A program made the position numbers and the translations under genes. The notes beneath the pieces are model-generated. The model did no database searches. It was not told where the DNA came from and saw only the letters and a program-made list of their open reading frames with translations. From a virus: 58,829 bases of DNA. Positions 41,290-50,952 of this stretch are shown one piece after another (position 1 is the first letter of the stretch; each line of letters begins with the position of its first letter). The stretch spans positions 1 through 58,829 of IMG/VR virus record IMGVR_UViG_3300026382_000018. One strand, given 5' to 3'.

Positions 41290-41634
41290 ATGATAAGGTA
41301 TACTGACGTTGGAGATGATGGCAGAGTAATTTCTAGACTTGATGCAGTGAAGATAGGTATAAGAAACTTGCTTTCTACTCGTCCAGGAGAACTTGGACAT
41401 GACCTAGACTTTGGTTGTAATATACCAGATTTTCTATTTGAAGAGTGTAACGAAGATACAGCATTTCAACTTGAGCTAATGATAAAAGAGTGCTTAAAGC
41501 AAGAAAAGAGAATTAGAGTGGAAAAACTTGATATCACTCCAGTTCCAGATGAGCATAAGTTCATAGTAAGACTTATCTACTCCATACCTGAGCTTGAAGT
41601 GCAAGATACCATTGAACTTGAGTTATCAAAGTAG
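41290..41634 (+). CDS. Baseplate wedge protein gp25/W-like
   Basis: This 114-residue protein is the gp25/gpW family of wedge proteins that nucleate sheath assembly. It begins MIRYTDVGDDGRVISRLDAVKIGIRNLL, and RPGELGHDLDFGCNIPDFLFE is the characteristic family segment. The short gene has a GAGGT site and belongs to the tight baseplate gene cluster. Confidence 0.8.
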   Translation: MIRYTDVGDDGRVISRLDAVKIGIRNLLSTRPGELGHDLDFGCNIPDFLFEECNEDTAFQLELMIKECLKQEKRIRVEKLDITPVPDEHKFIVRLIYSIPELEVQDTIELELSK

Positions 41635-41644
41635 AGGTTAGACT

Positions 41645-41926
41645 ATGTATAGAGATACTGAAACTCCATACACAGCTCCAGACCATTACTTATCAACTAT
41701 TAACGATGTGATATTTGACTTACTTGATCCTCAAAATAGATTAGATATACTCCAACCTAGAAATATAATGCCTACTGAAAGGTTTGATATAGCATCTCAG
41801 AAATATTTAGATGACGATAGATTTTATTGGACTGGAGTATTACTCTCAAGTTCTACTGACAAATGTACTAAACTTCCTACACTTGAGAGTTTGCTAGATT
41901 TCTTAGCAACTCATAGGAGTGAGTGA
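41645..41926 (+). CDS. Small baseplate-region protein (93 aa)
   Basis: I do not recognise this protein. It starts MYRDTETPYTAPDHYLSTI and contains a FDIASQKYLDDDRFYWTGVLL strand-turn segment and a helical C-terminus. Its place between gp25-like and gp6-like wedge genes suggests a baseplate component such as a small wedge linker. There is no known motif. Confidence 0.5.
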   Translation: MYRDTETPYTAPDHYLSTINDVIFDLLDPQNRLDILQPRNIMPTERFDIASQKYLDDDRFYWTGVLLSSSTDKCTKLPTLESLLDFLATHRSE

Positions 41927-41928
41927 TT

Positions 41929-43212
41929 ATGATTGTATCTATAGGTGATATAGAGACTACAAGAAAATATTTTGAAGAGTATTTAAAAGATCAGCTAGGA
42001 GTAAGTAAATATCAAGAGTTAGTTTCAACTCAAACTTTTAGGATACTTCTTCACTTAATCAGTATAGCTATTAATTACTCTTCATTAGCTAACTCTGTAT
42101 CAAGAAGAGAGAGCTATATTGAGACTGCCACTTCAGAAAGTTCGTTAGTAGAGCTTGTTTATAATTATGGTTTTATACTTCCTCCTCTCAGAGGTAGAAG
42201 GATATGGATTAAGTCAGCCAGTGATATTAAGTTATATACTCCAATTGGACTTGCTGAAGGTTATGATATTGTTCCAGTAAAGTATGAATCTGATGGTTCA
42301 GTAATGTGTATTTTAGGATATTATCAAGAGTCAGTGATAAACCTGACTCAACCTTATCAGAGAGTAGTTCTCAAGAATAAAGGTAAGTTCTTATCAGATT
42401 ACGATATGTTATCTGAAGGATTGAGTAAGATTAAGCTTGCATCTGACATAACAGAGCAGATAGATAATCCGAAAACCTCAATACTAAGAGGTTCGGGATT
42501 TTACCAATCAAGGTTATTCTTTGGGGATGGGTGTTTAGGTTACTTTCGTAATACTACCTTAACTTACAAGAGAATCTCATATAATGAGGATGTAAATAAT
42601 GTAGACTTATCATCAGCTCAATTTTACATAGATAATATAGAAGTTCTAAAGTCAGAACCAGCTTGGGTTAACTACAACTTAGATACAGTAAGAACTATTT
42701 TGAAATACGTACCTCTTGACGCGAGATTAGTAAGAGAGAAAGATTTTGAGTCGTGGTTAGTCTGGAAATTTCCTCAGGTTTTGTCAGCTAGATGCTTCAG
42801 GAAAGAAGAGACATCTAGCTGTTGTGAAGCTGACCTTGAATTTATATTAACAGATAACTCAGTTCTTGATATTATCAAGAGTGAAATTGATAAAAGAAAG
42901 CTACTAGGACTTAAGATAAATTATATTCCGTACTCTCCTACTCAAGGAGATGACTTGGTAATGAAATTCAAGGTAAAGTATTTTAATAAAACTAACCTTC
43001 AATCTGAGGTAAACGATTATCTTCAATCTACTTACGCTTATAAACTGATGACTGAGGATGAGGTTATTGACTCATCTTTAGTAGCATTAGAATTGTCAGA
43101 AAAGTTTTATCCTGCAGTCTTTGTTCCGATTGAAGCTAAGACTTGCAAACCTACCTTACTCAACAAGACTGGATTTTTTAAGTCAGTTTCTTGTCAGTTA
43201 ATAGAGGTATAA
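41929..43212 (+). CDS. Baseplate wedge protein, J/gp6-like
   Basis: This 427-residue protein begins MIVSIGDIETTRKYFEEYLKDQLG and carries the Baseplate_J-like pattern: a long helical N-terminus (RILLHLISIAINYSSLANSVSRRESYIETATSE), a beta-rich core and the C-terminal segment KLLGLKINYIPYSPTQGDDL. The ATG at 41929 lies 9 nt after AGGAG; a GTG two codons upstream is possible. Its position after gp25 matches T4 and P2 order. Confidence 0.65.
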   Translation: MIVSIGDIETTRKYFEEYLKDQLGVSKYQELVSTQTFRILLHLISIAINYSSLANSVSRRESYIETATSESSLVELVYNYGFILPPLRGRRIWIKSASDIKLYTPIGLAEGYDIVPVKYESDGSVMCILGYYQESVINLTQPYQRVVLKNKGKFLSDYDMLSEGLSKIKLASDITEQIDNPKTSILRGSGFYQSRLFFGDGCLGYFRNTTLTYKRISYNEDVNNVDLSSAQFYIDNIEVLKSEPAWVNYNLDTVRTILKYVPLDARLVREKDFESWLVWKFPQVLSARCFRKEETSSCCEADLEFILTDNSVLDIIKSEIDKRKLLGLKINYIPYSPTQGDDLVMKFKVKYFNKTNLQSEVNDYLQSTYAYKLMTEDEVIDSSLVALELSEKFYPAVFVPIEAKTCKPTLLNKTGFFKSVSCQLIEV

Positions 43213-43213
43213 G

Positions 43214-44026
43214 ATGAACTTTAGAAGATTCATACCCGAGTCTCTTCAGGATGTAGAGATAATAAAGTTAGTCTTAGAGTTACTAGAAAAGTTCATTAAG
43301 TCTGATATAGAAGTTATAGGCAAAAGAACTTTTGATGAGGATATTCAGGAGCATTTGCGAACTCAGAATGCACAAGTTGAGAATTATTACTTGCAAACTT
43401 TTGGTAGCAAAGGATTTTATAAAGTCCTAGGTTACTTGACTGATCCAGAATTTCAAGTCAGAGAGTGGTATGAAGTTGAAGATGAAATAGATAGATGCTG
43501 TATTGTTATCCAAGCTAATAAAACAGGAAAGAGAGAAGAAGAGTTAAACGAGTTTATAGAGAGTGCTTGGAAATCATTAAGACATTTATGCCTTAGAAGT
43601 TATCTTATTAAAGTTATTTTAGAATTTATTGATATTGTTAAAGATTTTAAGTTAGGTGATAATTTAAGCTTTCACTCGGATAATCATTATAAAGATAGCA
43701 TATTTAACTCTTTTGCAGGTTGTTCTTCAGGTTCCATTGTAAACCACTTTACGGTAGGTCATTCTCTTATCAAGAGTTGTAATCTCTCTAATCTTATAGG
43801 ACATATTATAGTGAATCGTTTCTTCGTAGGCGATTATCATTTACCTCCTAGTATAAGTGATAGATTTACTGTTTACAGTCAGGAGAATTTTTCAGAAAAG
43901 ATTTCTTCTGATTTAAACTCAAGTTATCTAATTATAGGAAGTTCTTATGTAAATTGTGGAAAAGTAGCCTCTAGTGATAATGTAGACTCACATATTTATG
44001 ACGTCTTACGTATTGAGGAGGTCTAA
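43214..44026 (+). CDS. Baseplate wedge-like protein (270 aa)
   Basis: This protein begins MNFRRFIPESLQDVEIIKLV and has a helical N-terminal half (VLELLEKFIKSDIEV) and a beta-rich C-terminal half (CSSGSIVNHFTVGHSLIKSC). It follows the J-like gene without a gap, where phages often encode the tail protein I/gp7-like component. The identification is positional. Two cysteines (RCCIV) are unusual but carry no clear motif. Confidence 0.42.
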   Translation: MNFRRFIPESLQDVEIIKLVLELLEKFIKSDIEVIGKRTFDEDIQEHLRTQNAQVENYYLQTFGSKGFYKVLGYLTDPEFQVREWYEVEDEIDRCCIVIQANKTGKREEELNEFIESAWKSLRHLCLRSYLIKVILEFIDIVKDFKLGDNLSFHSDNHYKDSIFNSFAGCSSGSIVNHFTVGHSLIKSCNLSNLIGHIIVNRFFVGDYHLPPSISDRFTVYSQENFSEKISSDLNSSYLIIGSSYVNCGKVASSDNVDSHIYDVLRIEEV

Positions 44027-44027
44027 T

Positions 44028-44573
44028 ATGAAAGATAGAGTTAAGTATCATTCAAAATCCAGACTTGATATGGTTGAGAGTAGTAGTGTTAATGATTGTA
44101 TTGAGTTTAGAGCAAAAGGCACTTTCTCTATTTATGACGAGGAAAATAATCTTCTAATAAGAAAAAGTAATCTCGTAGTTCAAAACGCTGTTAGGATCTT
44201 TTTAGAACTTTTATCAAATCAACCAGATAAAGGAATTTCAAAACTCCTTCTAGGTTCAGGTGGATTAGATAGTAACGGTAGTCCAGTAAAACCGTTGTGC
44301 TCTGATACTTCTCTTCAAGATTTGAAATATGAAAAATCTATAGAGTCATATTCTATAGACTATGACGCAAAAAAGATTACATTTGAAACGACTCTTCTAA
44401 AAGAAGAAGGAAATAGTACTGACGGAGTTGCTCAATATAGTGAATACGCACTAGCACGATCAGATGGTCAGATTTTCTCTAGAGTAACTGACTATCCAAT
44501 TTACAAGACTCCCAGTAAATCTTATAGATTTTCTTGGACTATAGAATTGGACTGGGTATGTAGGGAGGAATAA
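44028..44573 (+). CDS. Tail fibre/collar-type structural protein (181 aa)
   Basis: The protein begins MKDRVKYHSKSRLDM; the upstream frame without a ribosome site reaches 43998, but GAGGAGGTCTAAT precedes the ATG at 44028. The segment KSNLVVQNAVRIFLELL, then a Gly/Ser turn region, and the C-terminal EYALARSDGQIFSRVTDYPI match the fold of phage fibre-related proteins that present loops along a beta-rich core. The role in receptor contact is inferred. Confidence 0.45.
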   Translation: MKDRVKYHSKSRLDMVESSSVNDCIEFRAKGTFSIYDEENNLLIRKSNLVVQNAVRIFLELLSNQPDKGISKLLLGSGGLDSNGSPVKPLCSDTSLQDLKYEKSIESYSIDYDAKKITFETTLLKEEGNSTDGVAQYSEYALARSDGQIFSRVTDYPIYKTPSKSYRFSWTIELDWVCREE

Positions 44574-44577
44574 GAAG

Positions 44578-45999
44578 ATGAAGCTCAAATCAAAACTTTC
44601 GTTTATCAAAAAACCTGTATGGGTACTAAATGAAACTTTAGCTAGAGGTACAGATAATTTAGATCAAGACATCTCTATAAACTATAACGATGGTTCACTG
44701 GAAGGTGGGGTAGATGGTAACCTCAATAATGGTTCAGCTACGAATTATGCAAATATAAAGTTAGTAAGTAAAGTGATCTCTGACTTAATGGACTTACTTG
44801 AGGATAACGGTATTTCTGACGATCCTTCGTCTATCATCCCAAAAGGTTTGACTTATGACCCCAATCCTACTTTTGACAGTTCCGTAACTCACGGAATGTT
44901 AGTATATAGAGGAGCTGATGGTAAATATTACCCTGCTTTAGCTGATGGTAGTGAAAAATCTCAAGTAGTTGGTTATGCTGATCTTGAAAATAATAGAATG
45001 ATAGTTTCAGGACTTATCAAAACTAACTATTCTTTTGCATCTGGAGAAGAGCTCTACTTATCCGATACTGAGGAAGGAAAAATAATTACTGATAAAACTC
45101 TTGTGAAAGTTGGCGTTAGTTTAGGTAATGGTTATATAATACTAGGATCGTCAGTTTCAGGTGGTAGTGTCGGAGATATTAGTAATCTAGTCACTTTTGA
45201 AGACTTAGAATATTACTCTCTTTTACTCAGTACTCCATTTCAGGATGTGTATTATGATAAACTATTAGAAGACTCTCTTCATATAGTTTCAGGTAGTGCT
45301 AACCATAATAGATATGATAGTAAATATATAATCCAGTCAGGAACTACTTTAGAAACTGATGATTTACTTAATCTAAGTGAAAACGACTATAGATTTTTCG
45401 TCCATTTAAACTCATCTGTTACTCCAAACATAGAGTATTCTGTTGACGGTGGTACAACTTGGTCTACCTGTGAGCCTGATAAGATAATCACTGTATCAGC
45501 AGGTTTTAAGAAAATCAGATTCAGATTTACTTTTAATAGTGACGCTGAACTCAACAGTTTCGGTGTTCTCTATCATTACAAAATACCTGGTGGAGCATAT
45601 TTTTCTGATACTAGAATGTTTGAAATCCTTAATATTGAGGAAGATAAACCTGAGGGCACTATCATAACTCTCCCAAACGGAGCAACATATACTCCTGATA
45701 GTAAGTCTCTTGAAGTCTATCTTAATCGTGTAAGACTGATACCCAATGTTGATTATGAAGAAGTAGATAGCATGTCCGTAAAGTTTAAACTACCACTACA
45801 CGCTGGAGATACGATTGTATTTACTGAAAAGTTCGGTTATGTTGATGTTTCAGAAGATAATAATACTAAACTTCAAGGTTTAGTGCCTAGTTGGACTAGT
45901 AATCATGCTGACTATATTGTATTGAGAGATCAGTCAACAGGTAAGCTTTATAAGCTATACATTGATAACGATGACTTAAAGTTTGAACCAATATCATAA
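44578..45999 (+). CDS. Tail fibre-like protein (473 aa)
   Basis: A Ser/Asn/Gly-rich, beta-rich protein begins MKLKSKLSFIKKPVWVLN. It contains helical bundle-like N-terminal parts (LVSKVISDLMDLLEDN) and a central region (KSQVVGYADLENNRMIVSGL) that resembles repeat units of phage fibres. No enzymatic motif is visible. It lies downstream of the baseplate wedge genes, where the proximal fibre or tail-tip proteins are expected. Confidence 0.48.
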   Translation: MKLKSKLSFIKKPVWVLNETLARGTDNLDQDISINYNDGSLEGGVDGNLNNGSATNYANIKLVSKVISDLMDLLEDNGISDDPSSIIPKGLTYDPNPTFDSSVTHGMLVYRGADGKYYPALADGSEKSQVVGYADLENNRMIVSGLIKTNYSFASGEELYLSDTEEGKIITDKTLVKVGVSLGNGYIILGSSVSGGSVGDISNLVTFEDLEYYSLLLSTPFQDVYYDKLLEDSLHIVSGSANHNRYDSKYIIQSGTTLETDDLLNLSENDYRFFVHLNSSVTPNIEYSVDGGTTWSTCEPDKIITVSAGFKKIRFRFTFNSDAELNSFGVLYHYKIPGGAYFSDTRMFEILNIEEDKPEGTIITLPNGATYTPDSKSLEVYLNRVRLIPNVDYEEVDSMSVKFKLPLHAGDTIVFTEKFGYVDVSEDNNTKLQGLVPSWTSNHADYIVLRDQSTGKLYKLYIDNDDLKFEPIS

Positions 46000-46012
46000 G
46001 TGAGGGTAAGTT

Positions 46013-46615
46013 ATGAGTATAGTTGCAAAGTCTGATTTATCAAATGTCTCCAGATTGACATTATTAGATAAAATAAGCCTCAGAATTATGAATTTAGGAG
46101 ATACTCCTATTACTCCAGAACCTGGCGAAGTTATTAAGATAGAGTTTAATAGTATTAGTAATGTCTTTGATGTTCCACTAACTAACATTAGTAATATGTT
46201 ATTTGAGTTTACTTTAGTGATAAGCTACAGCTCAAGCACTAACCTAGACTTCTTTCTTTATCCCAATGGTAGCTCTTACACTGATTCGTTTGGGAGAGAT
46301 TTTATATATTTTAGAGATAATGATGGAAATAGCAATGTAGATGCTATTGGTTATCAAAGTGAGTTTATCTGCTCTTGTTTCTCTGTGGATCCTTTAGGTG
46401 GAACTGCAGATACTCATCCTATAATATATAACTTCATCATTTCTACATATACAGATTGTAAGATGATTTCAGGTCTTTGTAGTGGAAGAAAAAGTTTATG
46501 TGTAGGTTCCTGTAAATGGATTGATACTACAACCATACGGAATGATTTTGGAAAAGTAAGAATAAGTTCAGGAGGTACTATCTCAGGTATTCTTACAATT
46601 AGGAGGATAGTATAA
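46013..46615 (+). CDS. Hypothetical tail-associated protein (200 aa)
   Basis: This protein begins MSIVAKSDLSNVSRLTLLDK. It is Ser/Thr-rich and beta-prone, with six cysteines in the second half (FICSCF, YTDCKMIS, GLCSGRKSLCVGSC). Cysteines are rare in this phage's structural proteins, so a metal site or a disulfide-like cluster is possible. The stop overlaps the next ATG by 1 bp. The role is unknown. Confidence 0.45.
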   Translation: MSIVAKSDLSNVSRLTLLDKISLRIMNLGDTPITPEPGEVIKIEFNSISNVFDVPLTNISNMLFEFTLVISYSSSTNLDFFLYPNGSSYTDSFGRDFIYFRDNDGNSNVDAIGYQSEFICSCFSVDPLGGTADTHPIIYNFIISTYTDCKMISGLCSGRKSLCVGSCKWIDTTTIRNDFGKVRISSGGTISGILTIRRIV

Positions 46616-47259
46616 TGCTCTATGCTTGGATTGAGAATGGTAAAGTTGTAGCAACAGACGATAAAAAGTATGTTAAGGTATCAGAGTATCAGATATTTGA
46701 AGATTTGACATTAGATGACGTTGAGTATTTAACAGTTAAAAACAATCAAGTTGTAGATATTAGAAAAGATAGTGAGCTTTTATCTGAGTACATTTCACGA
46801 AAGAAGAAAGAGTTATTAAATAGATTGTCAGAGTTTATAACTTCTTACATCTTTTTACATTATCCAGATGCAAAGCAAAAATCAGATTTAGCTGACAAAG
46901 AGTTTTTCACAACATTACTTATAAGTAAACTATCGCTAACAGCTGACGAGATCGCAAGTAAAGTATATGAAGCATCAGCTAATATCTTATCTAACACTTC
47001 AACATTGCAAGATGAAGTAAACAAGCTATCAAAAGATGAAACGGGTAATGAGATTACTTTTACTTGGAACGGACGAACAATTCACGCTAGCTTTGTATGG
47101 GAACAGCTCATCAAGGTAGGTGTTAGAACAGGATGGGTTCAACTTGTTAAACAGAAATATTATGAAATAGAAAGTCAGATTGAGAATTTAGCAAGTTTAG
47201 ATGAAGTTGAGAACTTTAAGGTAGAAAATTCTAAACTTCCACCGTTTCCTAAAATTTAA
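46615..47259 (+). CDS. Tail fibre assembly-like protein (214 aa), upstream copy
   Basis: The N-terminus MLYAWIENGKVVATDDKKYVKV resembles fibre-assembly (Tfa-like) proteins. Residues about 70-195 are clearly paralogous to the protein at 50953-51372, sharing ITSYIFLHYPDAKQKSD-like segments, the YEASANIL and WEQLIKVGVRTGWVQLVKQKYY motifs. It is directly upstream of the lectin-like fibre gene. Confidence 0.55.
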   Translation: MLYAWIENGKVVATDDKKYVKVSEYQIFEDLTLDDVEYLTVKNNQVVDIRKDSELLSEYISRKKKELLNRLSEFITSYIFLHYPDAKQKSDLADKEFFTTLLISKLSLTADEIASKVYEASANILSNTSTLQDEVNKLSKDETGNEITFTWNGRTIHASFVWEQLIKVGVRTGWVQLVKQKYYEIESQIENLASLDEVENFKVENSKLPPFPKI

Positions 47260-47278
47260 ATAGGAGAGGTAAATAAAT

Positions 47279-48925
47279 ATGGCAAAGCTTGATAGTAGAT
47301 TTGTTAGTGTTGTAAGTGGATTTAAAAATAGAATTATCAATGGTGACTTTTCTGTAGCACAAAGAGGTGAATATCACTCCTTATATAATACAAGTAAATA
47401 TACCCTTGATAGGGTGCGTGTTTGGAGTGCAGAACATTACTTATCACAGTGGAGAGGTAAAATTCACGCACCAGATGAAGGAATAACTGCAAATGTGCTG
47501 GATATATTTGGAGATGGAAGTTGTGTAGCGTGTTATCCGCTAGACGGAAATGCCAACGATCTATCTGGAAAGTACAATGGTACTTGGCACGGAAATGAGC
47601 AGTATGATGTAGGGAGATTTGGACAAGCTGCAAAGTTTGATGGGAGTAGTTATATACAAACTGACTTAACAGGAGTATTACCTCAAGAATTCACAATTAG
47701 CTTGTGGATTTATGTATTGTATTCAACAGGTGAAAGCGTTGATTTAGGACTAGGTACAACTCATGATGAAACTTTAACATTAATTACAAATAGAGACGGT
47801 AAATTTTGCTTTTATTCAGGAAGTGGAGGGATACTTTACTTTGCATTCCCTCTCCAGTTACGCAAGTGGTTTCATTTAACTGTTGTGAATAAATCTGATA
47901 AATCATATTTATATGTTGATGGAGTCTTAAGGGCTACACATAGTGCACTACATAGAGCAAGTAGCGAGCTATTTAGAATAGGAGGAGGCGTTTTTGGTTC
48001 AACTCAATTTGGACATAATCTTATCGACCAAGTCCGCATCTTCAATAGAGCTTTGACTGAGGACGAAGTTAAAGCTCTATATGTTGAGTCTAACAACTAT
48101 GAAGAGCGTCCATCATATTTTCTTGTAACTAGAATTGATAACATTAACTCTAGTGCTACAAAGAGAGGTATTGCACCTTACGTATACAGATTCGAAGGAC
48201 AACACCTATATGACTTAGCAATAAGTGGTAAGAAAGTAACGCTATCTTTTGAATTTGCTTCAAATAAGAATGGAAAGTACTCTCTTTCATTTAGAAATTG
48301 TACAGATGGTAAGTACGACTCGTATGTGAGAATATTTGAATATACAGGTAATGGTAAATTCCAAAGATTTGAGTTCACATTTGACTTATCTGAATTTCCA
48401 AAGAGGTTTAAAAATGACATTAACAAAGGCTTTGAGCTAATAATATGTGGTAATCATCCTAATTTCAAAGCTCCAGGTGAAGGACTATTTTGTAATGTTG
48501 ATTATCACTTTGCAGATGGAACTAATAACTTTGATGTTGGAGATTGGTTTAAGATATCTAATATTCAACTTGAGGAGGGAGATAGAGCTACGGATTTTGA
48601 ATACGTTCCATATGATATACAATTATTAAGATGTATGAGGTATTATGAAAAAATAAACTGTCAAGGCATCTCAGCTTCTTGGGTAGATCCAACTCAAGTC
48701 TTTTGTCACATTCCTTATAAAGTAATTAAAAGAACTACACCTTCAGTAGTTGACTCACGTTTTACATATTGGACTGGTTCGTCTTCAGTAGATGTTAGTG
48801 TTAATAAATTTAGCTTATGGACTGATTCATTAATGGTTAATTTAGCTGAACCTGCTGATAGAACATATGGTAGTTCATTTCCACTGTTTAGTGGTTCTTA
48901 TGTAGTTGTTGATGCTGAGATTTAA
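47279..48925 (+). CDS. Tail fibre with LamG/concanavalin-like lectin domain
   Basis: The N-terminus (FVSVVSGFKNRIINGDFSVAQRGE) is a motif of phage fibre proteins. The middle part is a LamG-type jelly roll (VACYPLDGNANDLSGKYNGT, VGRFGQAAKFDGSSYI, EFTISLWIYV, YLYVDGVLRATHSA, IDQVRIFNRALTEDEVKALY). The C-terminal third is fibre-like (FKISNIQLEEGDRATDFEYVP). It likely binds a cell-surface polysaccharide and so determines host range. Confidence 0.75.
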   Translation: MAKLDSRFVSVVSGFKNRIINGDFSVAQRGEYHSLYNTSKYTLDRVRVWSAEHYLSQWRGKIHAPDEGITANVLDIFGDGSCVACYPLDGNANDLSGKYNGTWHGNEQYDVGRFGQAAKFDGSSYIQTDLTGVLPQEFTISLWIYVLYSTGESVDLGLGTTHDETLTLITNRDGKFCFYSGSGGILYFAFPLQLRKWFHLTVVNKSDKSYLYVDGVLRATHSALHRASSELFRIGGGVFGSTQFGHNLIDQVRIFNRALTEDEVKALYVESNNYEERPSYFLVTRIDNINSSATKRGIAPYVYRFEGQHLYDLAISGKKVTLSFEFASNKNGKYSLSFRNCTDGKYDSYVRIFEYTGNGKFQRFEFTFDLSEFPKRFKNDINKGFELIICGNHPNFKAPGEGLFCNVDYHFADGTNNFDVGDWFKISNIQLEEGDRATDFEYVPYDIQLLRCMRYYEKINCQGISASWVDPTQVFCHIPYKVIKRTTPSVVDSRFTYWTGSSSVDVSVNKFSLWTDSLMVNLAEPADRTYGSSFPLFSGSYVVVDAEI

Positions 48926-48942
48926 ATTAGGAGGAGTTACTA

Positions 48943-49581
48943 ATGATAGATCTTCAGAACATAAAGTCAGTTAAGGAAGTTAGAGACATAACTAAATATA
49001 GTGTCAGTTTAGACTCTAATGGAAATAAAAGATTAGAAATTCCTCCTGTTGAGGGATATATTCTGACAATATCAGAAGAAATGCAAGATAGAATAATATA
49101 TGTTCCTGTTGATGCATCAAATAAATATTATCAGTCAATACAATCTTGGATAGAGTTAGGAAATACTCCACAATGTGCTCATACTGAAGAAGAGCTCTTA
49201 GAATACTATAAAAAAGTAAAACTAAAAGAGCTTAAGATTTCGTTTGAAGATTATAGATATAATAAAGCAAAGATATTTTCAAAAACTATTAATAAGTATG
49301 TTGATGCTAGAGAACGCGATTTGATTAATATAGATGCTCTAATTTCATCTCTTTCTGACAACAGTACAACCATACAATTTAGAACTTATGAAAATGACTT
49401 TATTGAAATAACAAAACCTCAACTTGAATCAATCAAACAAGAGATAATAGCATATGGATTAAAACTATATCAAAGAAAGTGGGAAATTGAAAGAAAAATC
49501 TCAAATGAAACTTATATTATCAATTTAATTGAAATGAAAATCACTGATAAACTCTGGGATATAGATGATGGAGGAAAATAA
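48943..49581 (+). CDS. Fibre-associated protein with DUF4376-like domain (212 aa)
   Basis: The C-terminal half (NKYVDARERDLINIDALISSL, TIQFRTYENDFIEITKPQLESI, YGLKLYQRKWEIERKI) fits the DUF4376 family, often fused to tail-fibre assembly proteins. The N-terminus is unrecognised (MIDLQNIKSVKEVRD). It lies between the lectin-like fibre and the second fibre gene and overlaps the latter by 1 bp. Confidence 0.6.
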   Translation: MIDLQNIKSVKEVRDITKYSVSLDSNGNKRLEIPPVEGYILTISEEMQDRIIYVPVDASNKYYQSIQSWIELGNTPQCAHTEEELLEYYKKVKLKELKISFEDYRYNKAKIFSKTINKYVDARERDLINIDALISSLSDNSTTIQFRTYENDFIEITKPQLESIKQEIIAYGLKLYQRKWEIERKISNETYIINLIEMKITDKLWDIDDGGK

Positions 49582-50942
49582 TGAGCTTGTCTCAATTTTT
49601 CTTTCAGATTGCACCTAATTCTTCAGTCTCCTTACCTGAAGGTATAAAGTTTGCTCCAGACGGTTCAATTAGGTTTATTGGCAATGCTACGGTATTCTCA
49701 GATCAAGTTACCCATAACATAGTTCCAGACAAGGATATAGTCGGATATGTACTTTCAGCTTCTGAGACTGAAGTAAATGTTGATTATGGAGTGCTTGAAA
49801 ATAAGGTCTACGTCAGAGTGAAAGGACTAAATCCTGGAGAAAAGATTTACTACTACTTTACTAAATCAAGTACAGGAAAACCTAGAAATGATAAAGTCTT
49901 TTATTGGTATGATGACTTTGAAAACTACAACACTACTGACGACCTAAAGAAGAAATACTCTACAGGTGGACACAAGCCTTGGCTTGTAGATATGAAAGAA
50001 AGATATTTAGGAACTAGGTCAGTATGCTCTGATCCTAGTATAACTGATGGACAAAATAGCTATCTTCAGCTTTCACTAGACATACCAGAAGAAGCTATAA
50101 TCTCTTTCTATCAAAAGGTAAGCTCAGAGCGAGGTTGGGATTTTCTCAGATTCTATATAGACGGTAGTCAAGTCTCAGCTATCTCAGGTGAGGTTAACTG
50201 GACTAAGTTTGAGAGACAGGTAAGTAAAGGAATACATTCGTTTAAGTGGATATACACTAAAGATGGTTCAGTTACTAGAGGTGCAGATAAAGGCTGGATT
50301 GATAACTTAGTAGTACGTTCTGCTTTAGATACACTGCATACTGAAATTGAAGAGCTCGCTCCAGGTCAGTATAAAGTTACTATAATGAATAATACTCCTG
50401 AGATCATTAGTGATGCTCAAATCAAGATTCCAGGTTTACCTGTAGACAATTATGTAGTCGTAGCAAGGTCTATAACTCCAACCTTAACAACTATAGCGTT
50501 TCCTCCAGGCAAGATTTCTTCCATTCAGTTCTATACTCAGTTTTCTCACGATATAAAGATAGGAAGTACTTGTAGATTTCACTTGCATACGTTTATTCCA
50601 CCTGATGCTACTCCAGGTAAGGTTAAGTTCCAACTTGAGTGGAAGACTTTACCTGTAGAAAGAGTTATTGGGGATGAAAGGATAACCGAAGGAAACTTTT
50701 CAATTTCTACACATAAGATTACTAAAGTATTTGAGATAACCGAAGAAGATATAGGTAAACACGTAGTTTTAAACTTTGGTGAGATAGATAAAGTATTTTC
50801 CATCTCACAAATAATTTTTCATAGACTTACTAGACTTGGAGTTCACGAAGAGGATACCTTTAACTATGAAATACCCATATTATTTGTCGACTGGCATACT
50901 GAGATAGACTCACTTGGTTCTCAAGATGAGTTTGTAAAGTGA
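49581..50942 (+). CDS. Second tail fibre-like protein with MAM-like jelly roll (453 aa)
   Basis: The protein begins MSLSQFFFQIAPNSSVSLPEG. A central beta-sandwich (AIISFYQKVSSERGWDFLRF, VNWTKFERQVSKGIHSFKW, GADKGWIDNLVV) is shaped like the MAM/carbohydrate-binding jelly rolls of fibre proteins. Flanking domains are beta-rich. It belongs to the second fibre/fibre-assembly pair; the following gene encodes a paralogue of the assembly protein at 46615. Confidence 0.5.
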   Translation: MSLSQFFFQIAPNSSVSLPEGIKFAPDGSIRFIGNATVFSDQVTHNIVPDKDIVGYVLSASETEVNVDYGVLENKVYVRVKGLNPGEKIYYYFTKSSTGKPRNDKVFYWYDDFENYNTTDDLKKKYSTGGHKPWLVDMKERYLGTRSVCSDPSITDGQNSYLQLSLDIPEEAIISFYQKVSSERGWDFLRFYIDGSQVSAISGEVNWTKFERQVSKGIHSFKWIYTKDGSVTRGADKGWIDNLVVRSALDTLHTEIEELAPGQYKVTIMNNTPEIISDAQIKIPGLPVDNYVVVARSITPTLTTIAFPPGKISSIQFYTQFSHDIKIGSTCRFHLHTFIPPDATPGKVKFQLEWKTLPVERVIGDERITEGNFSISTHKITKVFEITEEDIGKHVVLNFGEIDKVFSISQIIFHRLTRLGVHEEDTFNYEIPILFVDWHTEIDSLGSQDEFVK

Positions 50943-50952
50943 GGTAATGAAA